Below are positions 46,677-56,703 of a stretch of 64,000 nt of DNA, in pieces. Below the pieces are notes generated by a model, which was not told the DNA's origin, did not search any database, and saw nothing but the letters and a program-made list of their open reading frames with translations. A program made the position numbers and the translations under genes. Position 1 is the first letter of the stretch. Each line of letters opens with the position of its first letter. Source of the DNA: Cladochytrium replicatum (taxonomy: Eukaryota; Chytridiomycota; Chytridiomycetes; Cladochytriales; Cladochytriaceae); assembly GCA_025526935.1 (NCBI GenBank), contig JAHLKD010000002.1:1-64000 (forward strand), given 5' to 3'.

Positions 46677-49600
46677 CTAATTTTCTCTCATCTCTTTCAT
46701 TGCATCTACCATCCCAAGTAGACCCATCAGTTTCTCATGTTGACGTCGTGCGAGACCCTTGGTGAAGATGTCTGCCACCTGATCCTCTGTGGGGATATAC
46801 TGCACGTCAATGTCCCCAGATCGAATGCGGCCACGCACGATGTGATATCGCAAAGCGATATGCCGGGACTTGAATCCGGGATTGCGGGCACCAGCAATTG
46901 CAGCGGTATTGTCGCAGTGGACTACAGGCGGAGCAGCAAAGGAATATCCAAGTTCTTCAAGCATGTGCTTTACCCAAACGAGTTCGTCGCTAGCTGTGGA
47001 TAGTGCAACGTACTCCGCTTCTGCTGTCGAACTCGCCGCTGATGTTTGAAGCTTGCTCCCCCAGGCAACAGCTCCCCCATTGATCAAGATAGCATATCCA
47101 GTAGTCGACTTTTTGTTGTCAGGATCTCCGGCGTGATCCGCGTCCGCATAGCATACAATCTCAAGGCGATCTCGTCGTCCATAGCGGATTCCAATTGAGG
47201 GAGTGTGCAGCAGGTAGGCGAGCACCCGTTCCGCCGCGCACCAATGAGTGTACTGAGGTGCGTTTTGATAACGCGCAACGGTGCCAGTGGCAAACGAGAT
47301 ATCGGGTCGTGTGCTCGTCGCGGCGTATAGGAGCTGACCGACGATTGTGCGATAGCTAATCTCATTTCGCTCGACCTCGATCTCCTCTCCCATATCCTTG
47401 AAGATTGTAACGCCAGCTTCAACTGGTGTTTTCCGCTCGAATCTGATCTTACATTTCTTCGCCGACATTCTGATGTACTGCGCTTGAGAGATGGTGAGCT
47501 TGCCGCCGTCCTTATCGTAGTCAATTTCCCAGCCGAGATAATACTTCGGGGATCCTGCCTCGCTGACCTCAAATCGTCGCTTCATCAACTCCTCGATTCG
47601 ATTCACCTCGTCCTCATCGGTTGACGCCACCAGAATATCGTCCACGTAGATGACGACAAGCGTGAGCGACGATCCCTCTCGACGGTAGTAGAGGCAGACA
47701 TCGCTATCGGAACGTTTCAGCTTGATGACGGTCACTAGGAAATCGTCGAAGAGACTATTCCACTCGCGAGGCGGCTGCTTGAGGCCATAAAGCGCACGAA
47801 TAGCTAAGCAGACCCAATCTTCCTTGCCCGGTTCAATGAATCCCTCTGGCTGCTCGTAGTAGAGTTCGCGGTCGATGATGCGCGCATTCAGGAACGCTGT
47901 TTTGATGTCGTACTGGCGCATCACCATCCGTTCCTGCACCACGAGCGCCAACACAACTCGAACAGTTTGTTTTCGAGCCACCGGAGAAAACGTCTCATCA
48001 AAGTCCTCTCCCTCGCGTTGCGAATATCCTTTCGCAATGAACCGCGCCTTGTGCCGAACCATCTTCCCCTCGGCGTTCGTCTTGTAGCGATATACCCAGC
48101 CTGACTTGATGATGTTTCGCCCCGCAGGCCTCGGTACAAGTCGCCACGTTGAGTTCTCGCGATGCGCAAGGATCTCCTCTTGCATGGCAGCCGTCCAGTC
48201 GTCCTTCTCCAGGCTCGCCATGGCTTCCTCATACGTCCTTGGTTCCGTGTGCAAGATCACCTTCCTTTTCGAGGCTACTCGTGCCGATCCGACTTGTTTC
48301 ACCTTCTCAAAGCCATACCGTTCGACTGGCCTTTTCTCTCGGCTTCCTCGGCGCACAGGAATCTTACTAGTGCTGGGTTTCCGCTTCAATAGCCCAGGAT
48401 CTTGCACCTCTACTTCGTCGTCCTCCGATTCCGTGTCCTTGTCCCTTGAATTGGTCTCGACCTCCCCCTCACTGTCGTCGCTGTCGGTATCTCTATAGCT
48501 GCTGTCATCGCTGTCGCTGTTGTTGCTGGCCAAGTCGGTGTGTTTGAGCGGTTTTGCCGAGTCTCTGTGTTGGGGGAGGTTTTCGAAAGAGACCAGTTCA
48601 AGGGCATCAGTAAGGGCTCGCTCATTCCAGGTATGCTTCTCATCAAACACCACCGACTTGCTTCTCATCATTACTTTCCTTTTCGGGTCCCAGACACGAA
48701 ATCCGAATGCTTCGTATCCAACGAAGATTCCTGGGATCGCTCGATCCGCTAGCTTGCCCGATGGGAGGGGATCGTGCACGTATGCCACGCATCCCCAGGT
48801 CCGCAGTTTGCTGACGTTTGGTTTTCTGCCTGTCGCGGCCTCCAATGGCGTAATACTCGTCTTGCCGATCTTGCGCGGGAGCCGGTTGTTTAGGTAACAT
48901 GCTGTTACCATCGCCTCGCCCCATAGCTTGCTGTTTGCCCCTGCCTCATTTAACATAGCTCGTGTAAGATTTTGGAGGGTCCGATTTGCTCGCTCAACAG
49001 GTCCATTCTGCATCGGGGTGTACGGCATGGTAGTGTGATGTTGAATGCCGCGCTTCCGTGCCCATGCCTCGTACTTTTGTGAAATCAACTCTTTTGCGTT
49101 GTCGGTGACAACTACTTGGACCTCCTTGCCAGTAAGGAGTCCTATCTCTCGCACGGCATCTTGACTGAACTCGAATGCCAGATCCTTGGTTTTCAGGGGG
49201 CGTACAACCAGGACTCCAGAGTTCCTGTGTGCTGCGACCGCGGCATAGATTGCACCTCCGTAGGTGGGCGGCTTTATTGGTCCTTGGAGATCGATGTAGA
49301 GGGTGCTATGGGAATTAACGTCAACGTCCTTGATCCGTGGAAAGCTAGTTCTGGTCAACTTAGCTTTCACACAGGTCGGACAAGGGTCCAACCTCTCAGT
49401 TCCATCGATCTCCATTCCTTCAACTAGCTTCTGGGCCTCCTCGATCCGATTGAATCCAGCATGTCCGAACCTTCTATGCCAAGTGATGAGATCCGCTGTT
49501 GCGTCGTTACGTCGTGCCACCCTGGCGATCGATCGGGACAGATCAAGTGCAAACAAGTTGCAAGTCTTATCTTGTGTGAACTCCATGACTATCTCATTGT

Positions 49601-50939
49601 TGCGACCGATCTGGATCTTCTTGCCAGCACCGTAGAGCTTGAGACGGTGTTCTATGAGTCGATTCCATGATACCAAGTTGTCAGACAGGTTCGGAGCGAA
49701 GTACACTTCACTAAGGATCACCTCCCTCTCCCGCCCTCCAACTGATACCAGCAATCGAACTCTTCCAATCCCGACAACCTTGAGTCCTGATCCAGCATTT
49801 GCGGTGTCGATCTCAATCGGAGTAATCTTCCGCAACTCGATGAACGCCCTTTGATCGTTGCACAGGTGGTGCGAAGCCCCAGTGTCGAAGAACCACTTAG
49901 AAGATCGATCAGAGAATCTCTCCGAAGCCATGAACGCAATCGCAGGTAGCGTTACTTCGTTTGCGTGCCCACCGCTTCTTCCGCCACCGCGGTTGGATCC
50001 TCCATTTCCTCGACCGCGTCCTCTACCGCCGCTCCCTCGACCTCGACCGCCTCTTCCAGTACCTCGTCCGCCACCTCGACCTCCTCGACCTCCGCTACCA
50101 CCTCGTCCGTTTCCAGAGCCTTGATTTGAACCACCCAAACTCGAGGTCTGGTTAGGACAGTTGGCAGCGAAGTGGCCTGGCTGGCTACAGTTCCAGCAAA
50201 GTCGTTGGTTGCCGCCGGAGGTCTGATAAGCTTGATCTCGACTGTTACCTTCCTCGTTTTCGCGACTTCGTCGTTTGCTTTCGTCGTCGAGAAGTCGGCC
50301 GACAACATATTGGTAGTCCTTTCGGCGGGTGTCATCCTCAACGTCAATTGTGGCAATCACAGTATCGAATTCCGGAGGGAGGGAGCTGAGCAGGTAGATG
50401 ATGTGCTGGTCTGGGGAAATGGAATCACCAATAGCGGTCAGTCTCTGGACAATCATGGCAAGTTCCGAGATGTGGGTCTTAAGATCAGACCCGGTACTCA
50501 TCTTTTTCCCCATTAGCTCGCGTCGGAGTGTGATCCTGTTGACGTTGGCCTGGCGCTGGTACATCTGATCGAGGGCTACGAGCATCGCCTTTGCGGTGTT
50601 CGCGCTGGTGACAAGCGAAAGTACGACGTTGCTGAGCTTCCCGATGATCTTGGATCGGGCCTTGCGATCATCCAGAACACTTTCTTCATGGGCGGCAATT
50701 TCGGCCTTGCCAGCATTGCTAGTCTCGTCAAAACCAGTTCGCAGTCGTGGGTCAGGATTTGGTCCCTTGTCGACAACTGTCCAGAGCTCCTTGCCCTCGA
50801 GATAGGCCACCATGCGGAGTCGCCAGGTATGATAATTCTCTCCGTCAAAGACGAAGAGATTGTCATCCTGAGCTTTGCGGGTCATGAGCGCCGTTGGTTT
50901 CGGTTGTTGTTGGGAAGAGCGAGAATCCACTGCTACCAT
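46677..50939 (-). CDS. Copia gag-pol polyprotein
   Basis: One ORF of 1420 residues with every copia domain in order. Gag (UBN2-like, NYHTWRLRMVAYLEGKELW) is followed by the CCHC knuckle CWNCSQPGHFAANC, a long Arg/Gly-rich linker, and the protease motif WFFDTGASHHL. The integrase has the HHCC zinc site and DDE residues (LYIDLQGP, VVTDNAKEL, NGPVERANRT). Reverse transcriptase has LVVIYVDDIL. RNase H has YADADHAGD and ends with VADIFTKGL. No stop or frameshift is present, so it is probably functional. The first ATG uses the last base of the 5' LTR and lies across the primer-binding site; the next Met is at residue 19. Confidence 0.97.
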   Translation of the reverse strand: MVAVDSRSSQQQPKPTALMTRKAQDDNLFVFDGENYHTWRLRMVAYLEGKELWTVVDKGPNPDPRLRTGFDETSNAGKAEIAAHEESVLDDRKARSKIIGKLSNVVLSLVTSANTAKAMLVALDQMYQRQANVNRITLRRELMGKKMSTGSDLKTHISELAMIVQRLTAIGDSISPDQHIIYLLSSLPPEFDTVIATIDVEDDTRRKDYQYVVGRLLDDESKRRSRENEEGNSRDQAYQTSGGNQRLCWNCSQPGHFAANCPNQTSSLGGSNQGSGNGRGGSGGRGGRGGGRGTGRGGRGRGSGGRGRGRGNGGSNRGGGRSGGHANEVTLPAIAFMASERFSDRSSKWFFDTGASHHLCNDQRAFIELRKITPIEIDTANAGSGLKVVGIGRVRLLVSVGGREREVILSEVYFAPNLSDNLVSWNRLIEHRLKLYGAGKKIQIGRNNEIVMEFTQDKTCNLFALDLSRSIARVARRNDATADLITWHRRFGHAGFNRIEEAQKLVEGMEIDGTERLDPCPTCVKAKLTRTSFPRIKDVDVNSHSTLYIDLQGPIKPPTYGGAIYAAVAAHRNSGVLVVRPLKTKDLAFEFSQDAVREIGLLTGKEVQVVVTDNAKELISQKYEAWARKRGIQHHTTMPYTPMQNGPVERANRTLQNLTRAMLNEAGANSKLWGEAMVTACYLNNRLPRKIGKTSITPLEAATGRKPNVSKLRTWGCVAYVHDPLPSGKLADRAIPGIFVGYEAFGFRVWDPKRKVMMRSKSVVFDEKHTWNERALTDALELVSFENLPQHRDSAKPLKHTDLASNNSDSDDSSYRDTDSDDSEGEVETNSRDKDTESEDDEVEVQDPGLLKRKPSTSKIPVRRGSREKRPVERYGFEKVKQVGSARVASKRKVILHTEPRTYEEAMASLEKDDWTAAMQEEILAHRENSTWRLVPRPAGRNIIKSGWVYRYKTNAEGKMVRHKARFIAKGYSQREGEDFDETFSPVARKQTVRVVLALVVQERMVMRQYDIKTAFLNARIIDRELYYEQPEGFIEPGKEDWVCLAIRALYGLKQPPREWNSLFDDFLVTVIKLKRSDSDVCLYYRREGSSLTLVVIYVDDILVASTDEDEVNRIEELMKRRFEVSEAGSPKYYLGWEIDYDKDGGKLTISQAQYIRMSAKKCKIRFERKTPVEAGVTIFKDMGEEIEVERNEISYRTIVGQLLYAATSTRPDISFATGTVARYQNAPQYTHWCAAERVLAYLLHTPSIGIRYGRRDRLEIVCYADADHAGDPDNKKSTTGYAILINGGAVAWGSKLQTSAASSTAEAEYVALSTASDELVWVKHMLEELGYSFAAPPVVHCDNTAAIAGARNPGFKSRHIALRYHIVRGRIRSGDIDVQYIPTEDQVADIFTKGLARRQHEKLMGLLGMVDAMKEMREN
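50919..50938 (-). promoter_or_regulatory. Primer-binding site of the copia element
   Basis: On the minus strand TGGTAGCAGTGG follows the LTR directly. Its first nine or so bases are complementary to the 3' end of eukaryotic initiator methionine tRNA, the usual copia primer. Confidence 0.7.
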
Positions 50940-51377
50940 GTAGAATTTCGTCGTAGGCAGGTAAGATCAGATAAGAGGTACTTGTTCGATATATTGGAAG
51001 CTTAAGACTCACACCTTTTATAGGTTCTCCCATTCCCAACAAAGCCTCCCTTAATTTGTCCTTGCCACGTCAGCAGCGGCGCTCTCCTTCCTCCTTTGGT
51101 AAGTCCCCTTCAAGTTTGCTGGTGATCCGGAATTTTCTGGAACGCTGGCTTTTGAAGTTTTCGTCGAAGAACATGAAGCCGAAATAGAAACAGAAATAAA
51201 ACTTTTGGAAAACAACAAAGCTAGCGTCGTGGGTTAAATCACAAGCCATTCAACATCATGTTGCAAGTTCGATTCTGAGGATCAACAATAATCCTGTTAT
51301 TATCCTCAGCCGAACTTTTTCTTTTTGAAAGTAAAAACAAAGAAGGAAAACTTTTATGAACGAAACAACACTCAACA
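50939..51377 (-). repeat. 5' LTR of the copia element
   Basis: 439-bp LTR. On the minus strand it ends TTCTACA, immediately followed by the primer-binding site. Confidence 0.95.
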
Positions 51378-53616
51378 ATTAGCGGCGAGAAGGTGGTACC
51401 TACAAATCAGGTGCGATCATTAGTTAAGATGAGATTTTGCAGATATCCCTACAGTACCTCTCAACCGTATGTGATAAGCTAGCATTCCTCAAACGGGCTC
51501 CACACATTGTAAGTGACTGTGGACTCGCTTCTTTGGTTGTGATGAATTTTCAACAATCTTATTCGGTGGACTATAGGAATTTGCGGTGAACCCGAGAACC
51601 AAAACAATTCAAGGTAGAGCTTCTCCCAAAGAACATCTACATTCATTAAGTATCAAATAAGAAGTTCACTCTCTGTAGCCAAGCCGAGTCCCAACTCCGC
51701 GCCGCTACTGCAGCTTCCTCCAGAACAGCATCTGCAACCTATTTCTCACAGCTCCGCACCACCAACCATTCATGGATTCCTCCAAAGACCTGGAAGTGCA
51801 TTTGCGAGATCAAACAGTGAATCTGACAAAGTGGCCTTGTCTGTTTCGTCGCTGCTAGATTATGCAAAGTTGAGGAAGGATGTTGCAACTAGAGCAAAGA
51901 AAAGACCCGGCATCGTTCTCAGGGCACTCAGAAAGGTAAGCTTTAAGATACAATGTTTCGTAGCGAGTATCAACATTTGCTCATGATTTCTAGCTCATCT
52001 TGATGTCCAGAAGATCCGCGAACAGCTATCGCATTATCCGTAAGTTTGCCACGCAGGATATCCTGCAGCGTGCTCAGGTGCTTTTAGGCGTGCCAAGAAG
52101 ATTTGAACCGTCCAATTGATTTAGTTTTCGCAGACATCCGTAGCGGCAAGGCTCCTGGAGGATGGAGACGATGCAACCAGAGTCGAGCTTGCTTGCTTTC
52201 TGAATGCCTTATCATTGGGTGCAGACGGTCGCGAGTATATATCTGTCGGAGGAAATCAAGAGACATACGACAACTTGGTCATTGCAATGGTGCGGTTGCT
52301 GCAAAATGAGGGCAAGTGTACCCCGATGATTCGAGAAAATATCTTGGGAGCTTTTCAGAAATTGAGCCTCCGGTAAGCAGAAAGCAAAACCAAAACGTAC
52401 GCCATGTCCTGAAAACAGCATTCACCAGGAGGAGAGTTCAATCGATCTTGAACTCAATTAACTTCCTGGACTACCTTCATGGGTTGCTCGAGAACACCGA
52501 AGGGCTATCGGAGAGCACTATCGAGTATGCAACTGCCCTTTTAATGAACCTTTGCTTGAGGACAGAGGGAAGGCGACAGTGCCTAACCATTAAGTCGAGA
52601 ACACTTGCCATACTTAATGAGCTGATGGAGCACGAAAGCATCCAGGTATCATAGTTTAGCTTCCACCCATTACGCTGCCTCATTGACAAAACCATAATGG
52701 AGATTAAAACATACGTGAATGGAGCACTTTATAGCCTATTTTCAGAACCAGTCTTCAGGGAGGACGCTCGGGAGCTAGGAATGGAGGACATGCTTGACTA
52801 TATGAGGAACAATAGCAGCGATGGGCTTGGGAAACAGCTTGAATATGTACTTGAGGAACTCAATACCCTGCCTCACAAAGCAAAAGGATCCCATCTTGAT
52901 GAAATATCCGAGGAGGGGGAAGAGGCTGATCAAGATGCGGACGACGAAGTGAGCTTTACCCAGAGGCCTTCCTGAGACGAAACTGACCACATGAGCAGTC
53001 GGATGTAGCTCAAGCCATTGGTGCCGATGAGTTTTATTATGAGCAAGGCGAAGAACTTGGAGGCCTAGAACTCCTTAAAGCGGTGTATCTTACAGAGAAT
53101 TCTAACACAAAACAATCAGACGAGATCCAATCTTCTTCAATGGTCAGTGATCTGCAGTTTTTGGAAACTTCATGTTGCTGGGACGACAAGATCCTTTAGC
53201 CACGAGCAAATAGAGACCAAAGAGGTCTTTGTTGGCACACCACGCACAACCATTGGAAGTGGAGAATTTCGTGTGCCCTATAGAGCATCGGGACAGAATA
53301 CCGCTGGCCAAACGGCTGATCATGGCAATCCCCTCACGAAGATGACAGCTCTCCGCACCTTCCCGATATCGTCAAAAAAGAGATTCCCCATCCTCCGGAG
53401 AAATTTGCCAGAAAGAAACCTAAGCAGGCTCCAGTAGTGCTCGACGCCGGGTTGCAACAGGAGCTTGATACTGCATTTCGCACCCATGAACGAATTGCAT
53501 GGACCCCTGTTGGAACATCACTGTCTGGTCTTCCAGCAGAAGTTAAAGCGGCTGCTGCTGCAGAACCAGCAAAAAGTGTAAGAAAATCCAGCAGCTCTAT
53601 CCACAGCAAAGAGTAG

Positions 53617-54259
53617 CCAGCCGTCTGATGTCCAGCCGGAACGAAAGTGTTTCAGAGTCAATATAGCCGTGATATCAATGTGCACTAGCACAGGCGATTT
53701 TGTGAGCGAAGTTCCAGCTTCTCCCTTTGAGTTTGCACAATTCTGAACGTGAAGTCATCCAGTATTGGGTAGGAAGATGAGCCTGAAGGCCCAGAACGGC
53801 CTTCTGCAATGGAAGAATATGACACAACAAATGACTTTGATTATTCTGTGAAAGAGTACGCCGTTGTGCTGAAAATATACAACGCAATCGTGAACGAATG
53901 ACCACAAGTCAGCCATTACTCCTAACATAACCCCAACTTGCCTAGAATTTTGGGAAACTCGATTTCTGAACTTAAAAGTCATAATGCGATGTTTTAGCCC
54001 TCCCAACGGCACATTCGGGGTTACCGGCCCCACTTCTGTTTCCCGACTGATGTTGGACATGCGCAAGAATAACCTGGGCATCACATCATGCGTCCAAGTG
54101 ATTGAAGAGTAACGATAAGCTTGAAGTGCACGCTGGTTTTGCGAGAAGCTAACCCGCCCCCCAGAATAAAAGGCAAGCTATATGAGATTCAAATAAACCT
54201 TTTTGTATGGGTTGAGGTAGTAGATGGTAAGTTGCAAAAATATTCTCGTAATTTCTTCT
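53617..54259 (+). other. Possible upstream exons of the SANT gene
   Basis: Coding-looking segments on the plus strand include EDEPEGPERPSAMEEYDTTN (from about 53774), NGTFGVTGPTSVSRLMLDMR (about 54003) and LKCTLVLREANPPPRIKGKL (about 54120). A GTAAG donor follows at 54229. I could not join them into one frame and recognise no family. Confidence 0.35.
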
Positions 54260-55449
54260 TGCTAAAATAATGTTGGTGTTCGGGTTGCATTGGGCAGATT
54301 TTCTTTGATGCAAGTATTATATGGAAAAAGGCAGAAAGAATTCATTTCGAATGGTGGGTTCCAAGCCATACTCAAGAACTTAATTTGGCGAGAGTCAAAT
54401 GTCCAACAGTCAAAAACCGAGGAGTATGCCCTCAGGGCAGAGGAACGTCTTGCGAACAAACGATTCGGCTTCTCTATGGAACTGCACACTGTCACCTGGT
54501 TAGCAGAATAATCTGATAAAGAATAATCGAAATCAACTTGCAACGGAAACAGGGTGGACAAGAGAAGAGTCTAACATTTTGAGGAGATCAATAATGCGCT
54601 TCGGGATCGGCAATTGGAAAGACATTGTCGAGAGTGGATGCCTCCCTGGAAAGACGCTTGCCCAACTTAATCTTCAGACACAGCGATTGCTCGGACAGCA
54701 AAGCACTGCAGGTATACTTAATATGCATCCATTGATCATTTTTTTCATGATCAGATAAGAATTTCAGGGCTTGCACATTGATCCATATGAAGTTGGCGAA
54801 ATAAACTCGAAAAAGCAAGGGATTGATATCATTAGAAAGAGCGGATTCATTGTGAACAGTGGTGGTGAGCAAGAAGCTTTTGATGCCAAGCAATTTGCTT
54901 AGACGTGAAAAGCAAAAATGTCATCCGATGAATTGAATCGGAGGAAACAAGAGAACAAAGAACGGTATGGTCGGAAAACCCCATCAAAGCAAGTTTGTTT
55001 CACGTGCGAAATTAGATTTGAATTGCCCGAACATATCTGGAAATTAGTTGAGCTGCCAACGTCACAGGAGAGCTTCGAGCCAAAGTTGGAGGCAAGTGGA
55101 GTTTCGTGAAAGTAAGGTCTGCTCGATCTGATAGTTTAGTCAAGCTTCATAAATATTCTGGAAGCGCGAAGCACAATTTGGAGAATAAAGTCTTAGCGCT
55201 TAAGACAAAAAAGAGGAAGCTCAAAGAACTGGAGGATCAGTTGATACTCGTACGAATGCAGCTGGCTGAATTTGATGGATTGGTATGTTGTATTCTGAGC
55301 TTTGCCTAAACTGACATTAAGGTGTGTCAAATGTGAAGCTTGAAGTTAGTGAGGAGGAGAATGAGTCAGACGGGGAAGAGGAAGATAATGACACATACAC
55401 CGTTAAAAGGAGGAGGCGAATCGAACGGAAAATGGAGAGGAAAACATAG
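54260..55449 (+). CDS. SANT/Myb-domain nuclear protein, partial model
   Basis: An exon near 54549 reads GWTREESNILRRSIMRFGIGNWKDIVESG then LPGKTLAQLNLQTQRLLGQQS, a single SANT/Myb repeat with the usual spaced Trp residues. Later exons give GLHIDPYEVGEINSKKQGID, a Lys/Glu-rich coiled coil (LENKVLALKTKKRKLKELEDQLILV) and an acidic-basic C-terminus (EEENESDGEEEDNDTYTVKRRRR) ending at 55447-55449. An upstream exon at about 54300-54510 (KNLIWRESNVQQSKTEEYAL) may belong. The composition suggests a chromatin or DNA-binding protein. Exact exon borders and the start are not settled. Confidence 0.6.
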
Positions 55450-56703
55450 ACTAAACAATCACTGATGGACTCTTCAGCCATACGGACATGTGTTTACAAA
55501 TATTTCCGCACATTTCAGAAAATCAAATTAATAGTTCTCTTTTGGACCTTCATGGTCACGATGAAGTCAAGAGTTCCTCGCATATAAAAACAACAATGAA
55601 TGCAACAAGATCTTTCAAAGCGGCCCATAGTTCATCGTCCAAGTTGTTGTGATCGGAAAAAGTTTTTGTAGCAGTCAAGACAGCGGTTCACACACTGATC
55701 TTCTTTTCAAGGGTGGTGAACCCTCTCGAGCGACAGCTCACAGCTTTGATAATGTGAATTTCTCGCAGCGTTGACGCTTTGCACACACTTTTCGCAAGCC
55801 TTTCCAGCGTCGGATCATCGTAGACTGGTGAGCTTATTCAAGGGCTTTACGGATGCTCCCAAGTTGGTGACAATATCATCACGGAAGCTATTAGAAGACC
55901 GTACAACTGCTGAAAGTTCCGAAATCTGAAGCGACGATACCTCGCAGCTCCAAAGCCTCCGAAAAAAGTACACAGCTCTTCTCTTCCAGCAAACGAATGC
56001 CGATGTTCCAGCTGCATAGCAGCACGTTATAAATTTTGGGCGAGCTTTCTAACGTAACGATAAACAGTGTGCTCGTCTAACCGTGATATCGTTGGCTTAC
56101 CATTATCAAGACGTCTTCAGCTTCTCCAATCTAGGTTCAGGGAAGATGTGCTCCAAAGAAGTCTTCATGGCGTTCGTGTATGGTATCCCTCGAACATGCT
56201 TCAGCTCTGGTCTCTCTCCAAACGTTGAGAGAACTAGGTAGTCCATCTACTATTCCCAAATAAGAATGAAATGCGGTTGAAAATCAATGGAGCGGTTGCA
56301 ACCCCGACCGTACGGCAAATCTGAGAAAGATTAAGAGTCTGTGTCCATGTCAGATCTCTGCAGATCGGGTCTTGCATGATTCCAAATGGCAGATTGTCGA
56401 GCTTGAGCATCTAATGCTGGCACGACCAAGGAAGCTACTTGAATGGTTTAACCATTTTATCTTTATTAGTTGTTAGATCAAGTATGGATCGGCTGATTCG
56501 TTGAACTTAAAGAAGGCCAAAACAGCATGAGATCATGGGGGTAACCTCGGGCACAAAAGGTGTGGTTGAAGCTTCACAAATACTAATGGTGTCACTAAAA
56601 CGACCACATGAAATTAAGGTGTAGAAACAGAGGGTGAGGAATGAGGTCAGAAAGAAGCATACATATCGCAAAGTAAGAAAAACGTATGCAGCACGATACC
56701 ACA
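55450..56703 (-). other. Possible unrecognised minus-strand gene, fragmented
   Basis: No ORF above 60 codons spans 55450-56500, but minus-strand segments look coding: NLSQICRTVGVATAPLIFNR (about 56340), ERPELKHVRGIPYTNAMKTS (about 56200), VRSSNSFRDDIVTNLGASVK (about 55890), VYDDPTLERLAKSVCKASTL (about 55810) and SDHNNLDDELWAALKDLVAF (about 55640). They are in different frames. It is either a many-exon gene or a decayed one. No family recognised. Confidence 0.35.

Larger units (their letters stand above)
46115..51377 (-). mobile_element. Intact Ty1/copia retrotransposon
   Basis: A 5263-bp element flanked by the 5-bp target duplication ATTAG (46110-46114 and 51378-51382). It has 439-bp LTRs at each end (TGTAGAATTT to ACTCAACA on the plus strand) that I could not tell apart by eye, a single full-length gag-pol ORF on the minus strand, a GGGGGAG polypurine tract next to the 3' LTR (46554-46562) and a TGGTAGCAG primer site next to the 5' LTR. 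Identical LTRs and an open ORF indicate a very recent insertion. Joining the flanks restores the ARMC9 reading frame (GASI-SGEK). Confidence 0.96.
45051..53616 (+). pseudogene. ARMC9: ARMC9 homologue split by a retrotransposon
   Basis: Before the insert: a LisH-like start (VLEKYLLSTDYLETVHAF), LLAFNEGDRETFFALWDEHFPPSVR, KLEFTLSIY, DSFKAFLETRG, FLPFYALPYVHNPM. The exon with ELAHALGASI is cut at 46114. After the insert SGEK resumes (51383), then ISLQYLSTVCDKL, armadillo-type exons (ELACFLNALSLGADGREYI, MIRENILGAFQKLSLR, EYATALLMNLCLRTEGRRQC, KTYVNGALYSLFSEPVFREDARELGMEDML), an acidic stretch and a Lys/Pro/Ala-rich tail ending IHSKE-stop at 53614-53616. ARMC9 acts at basal bodies and ciliary tips. 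Damage: the 5.3-kb insertion in coding sequence and one missing G at about 45630 (LETRG/LCKTTQ). The downstream exons are otherwise clean. Confidence 0.85.
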
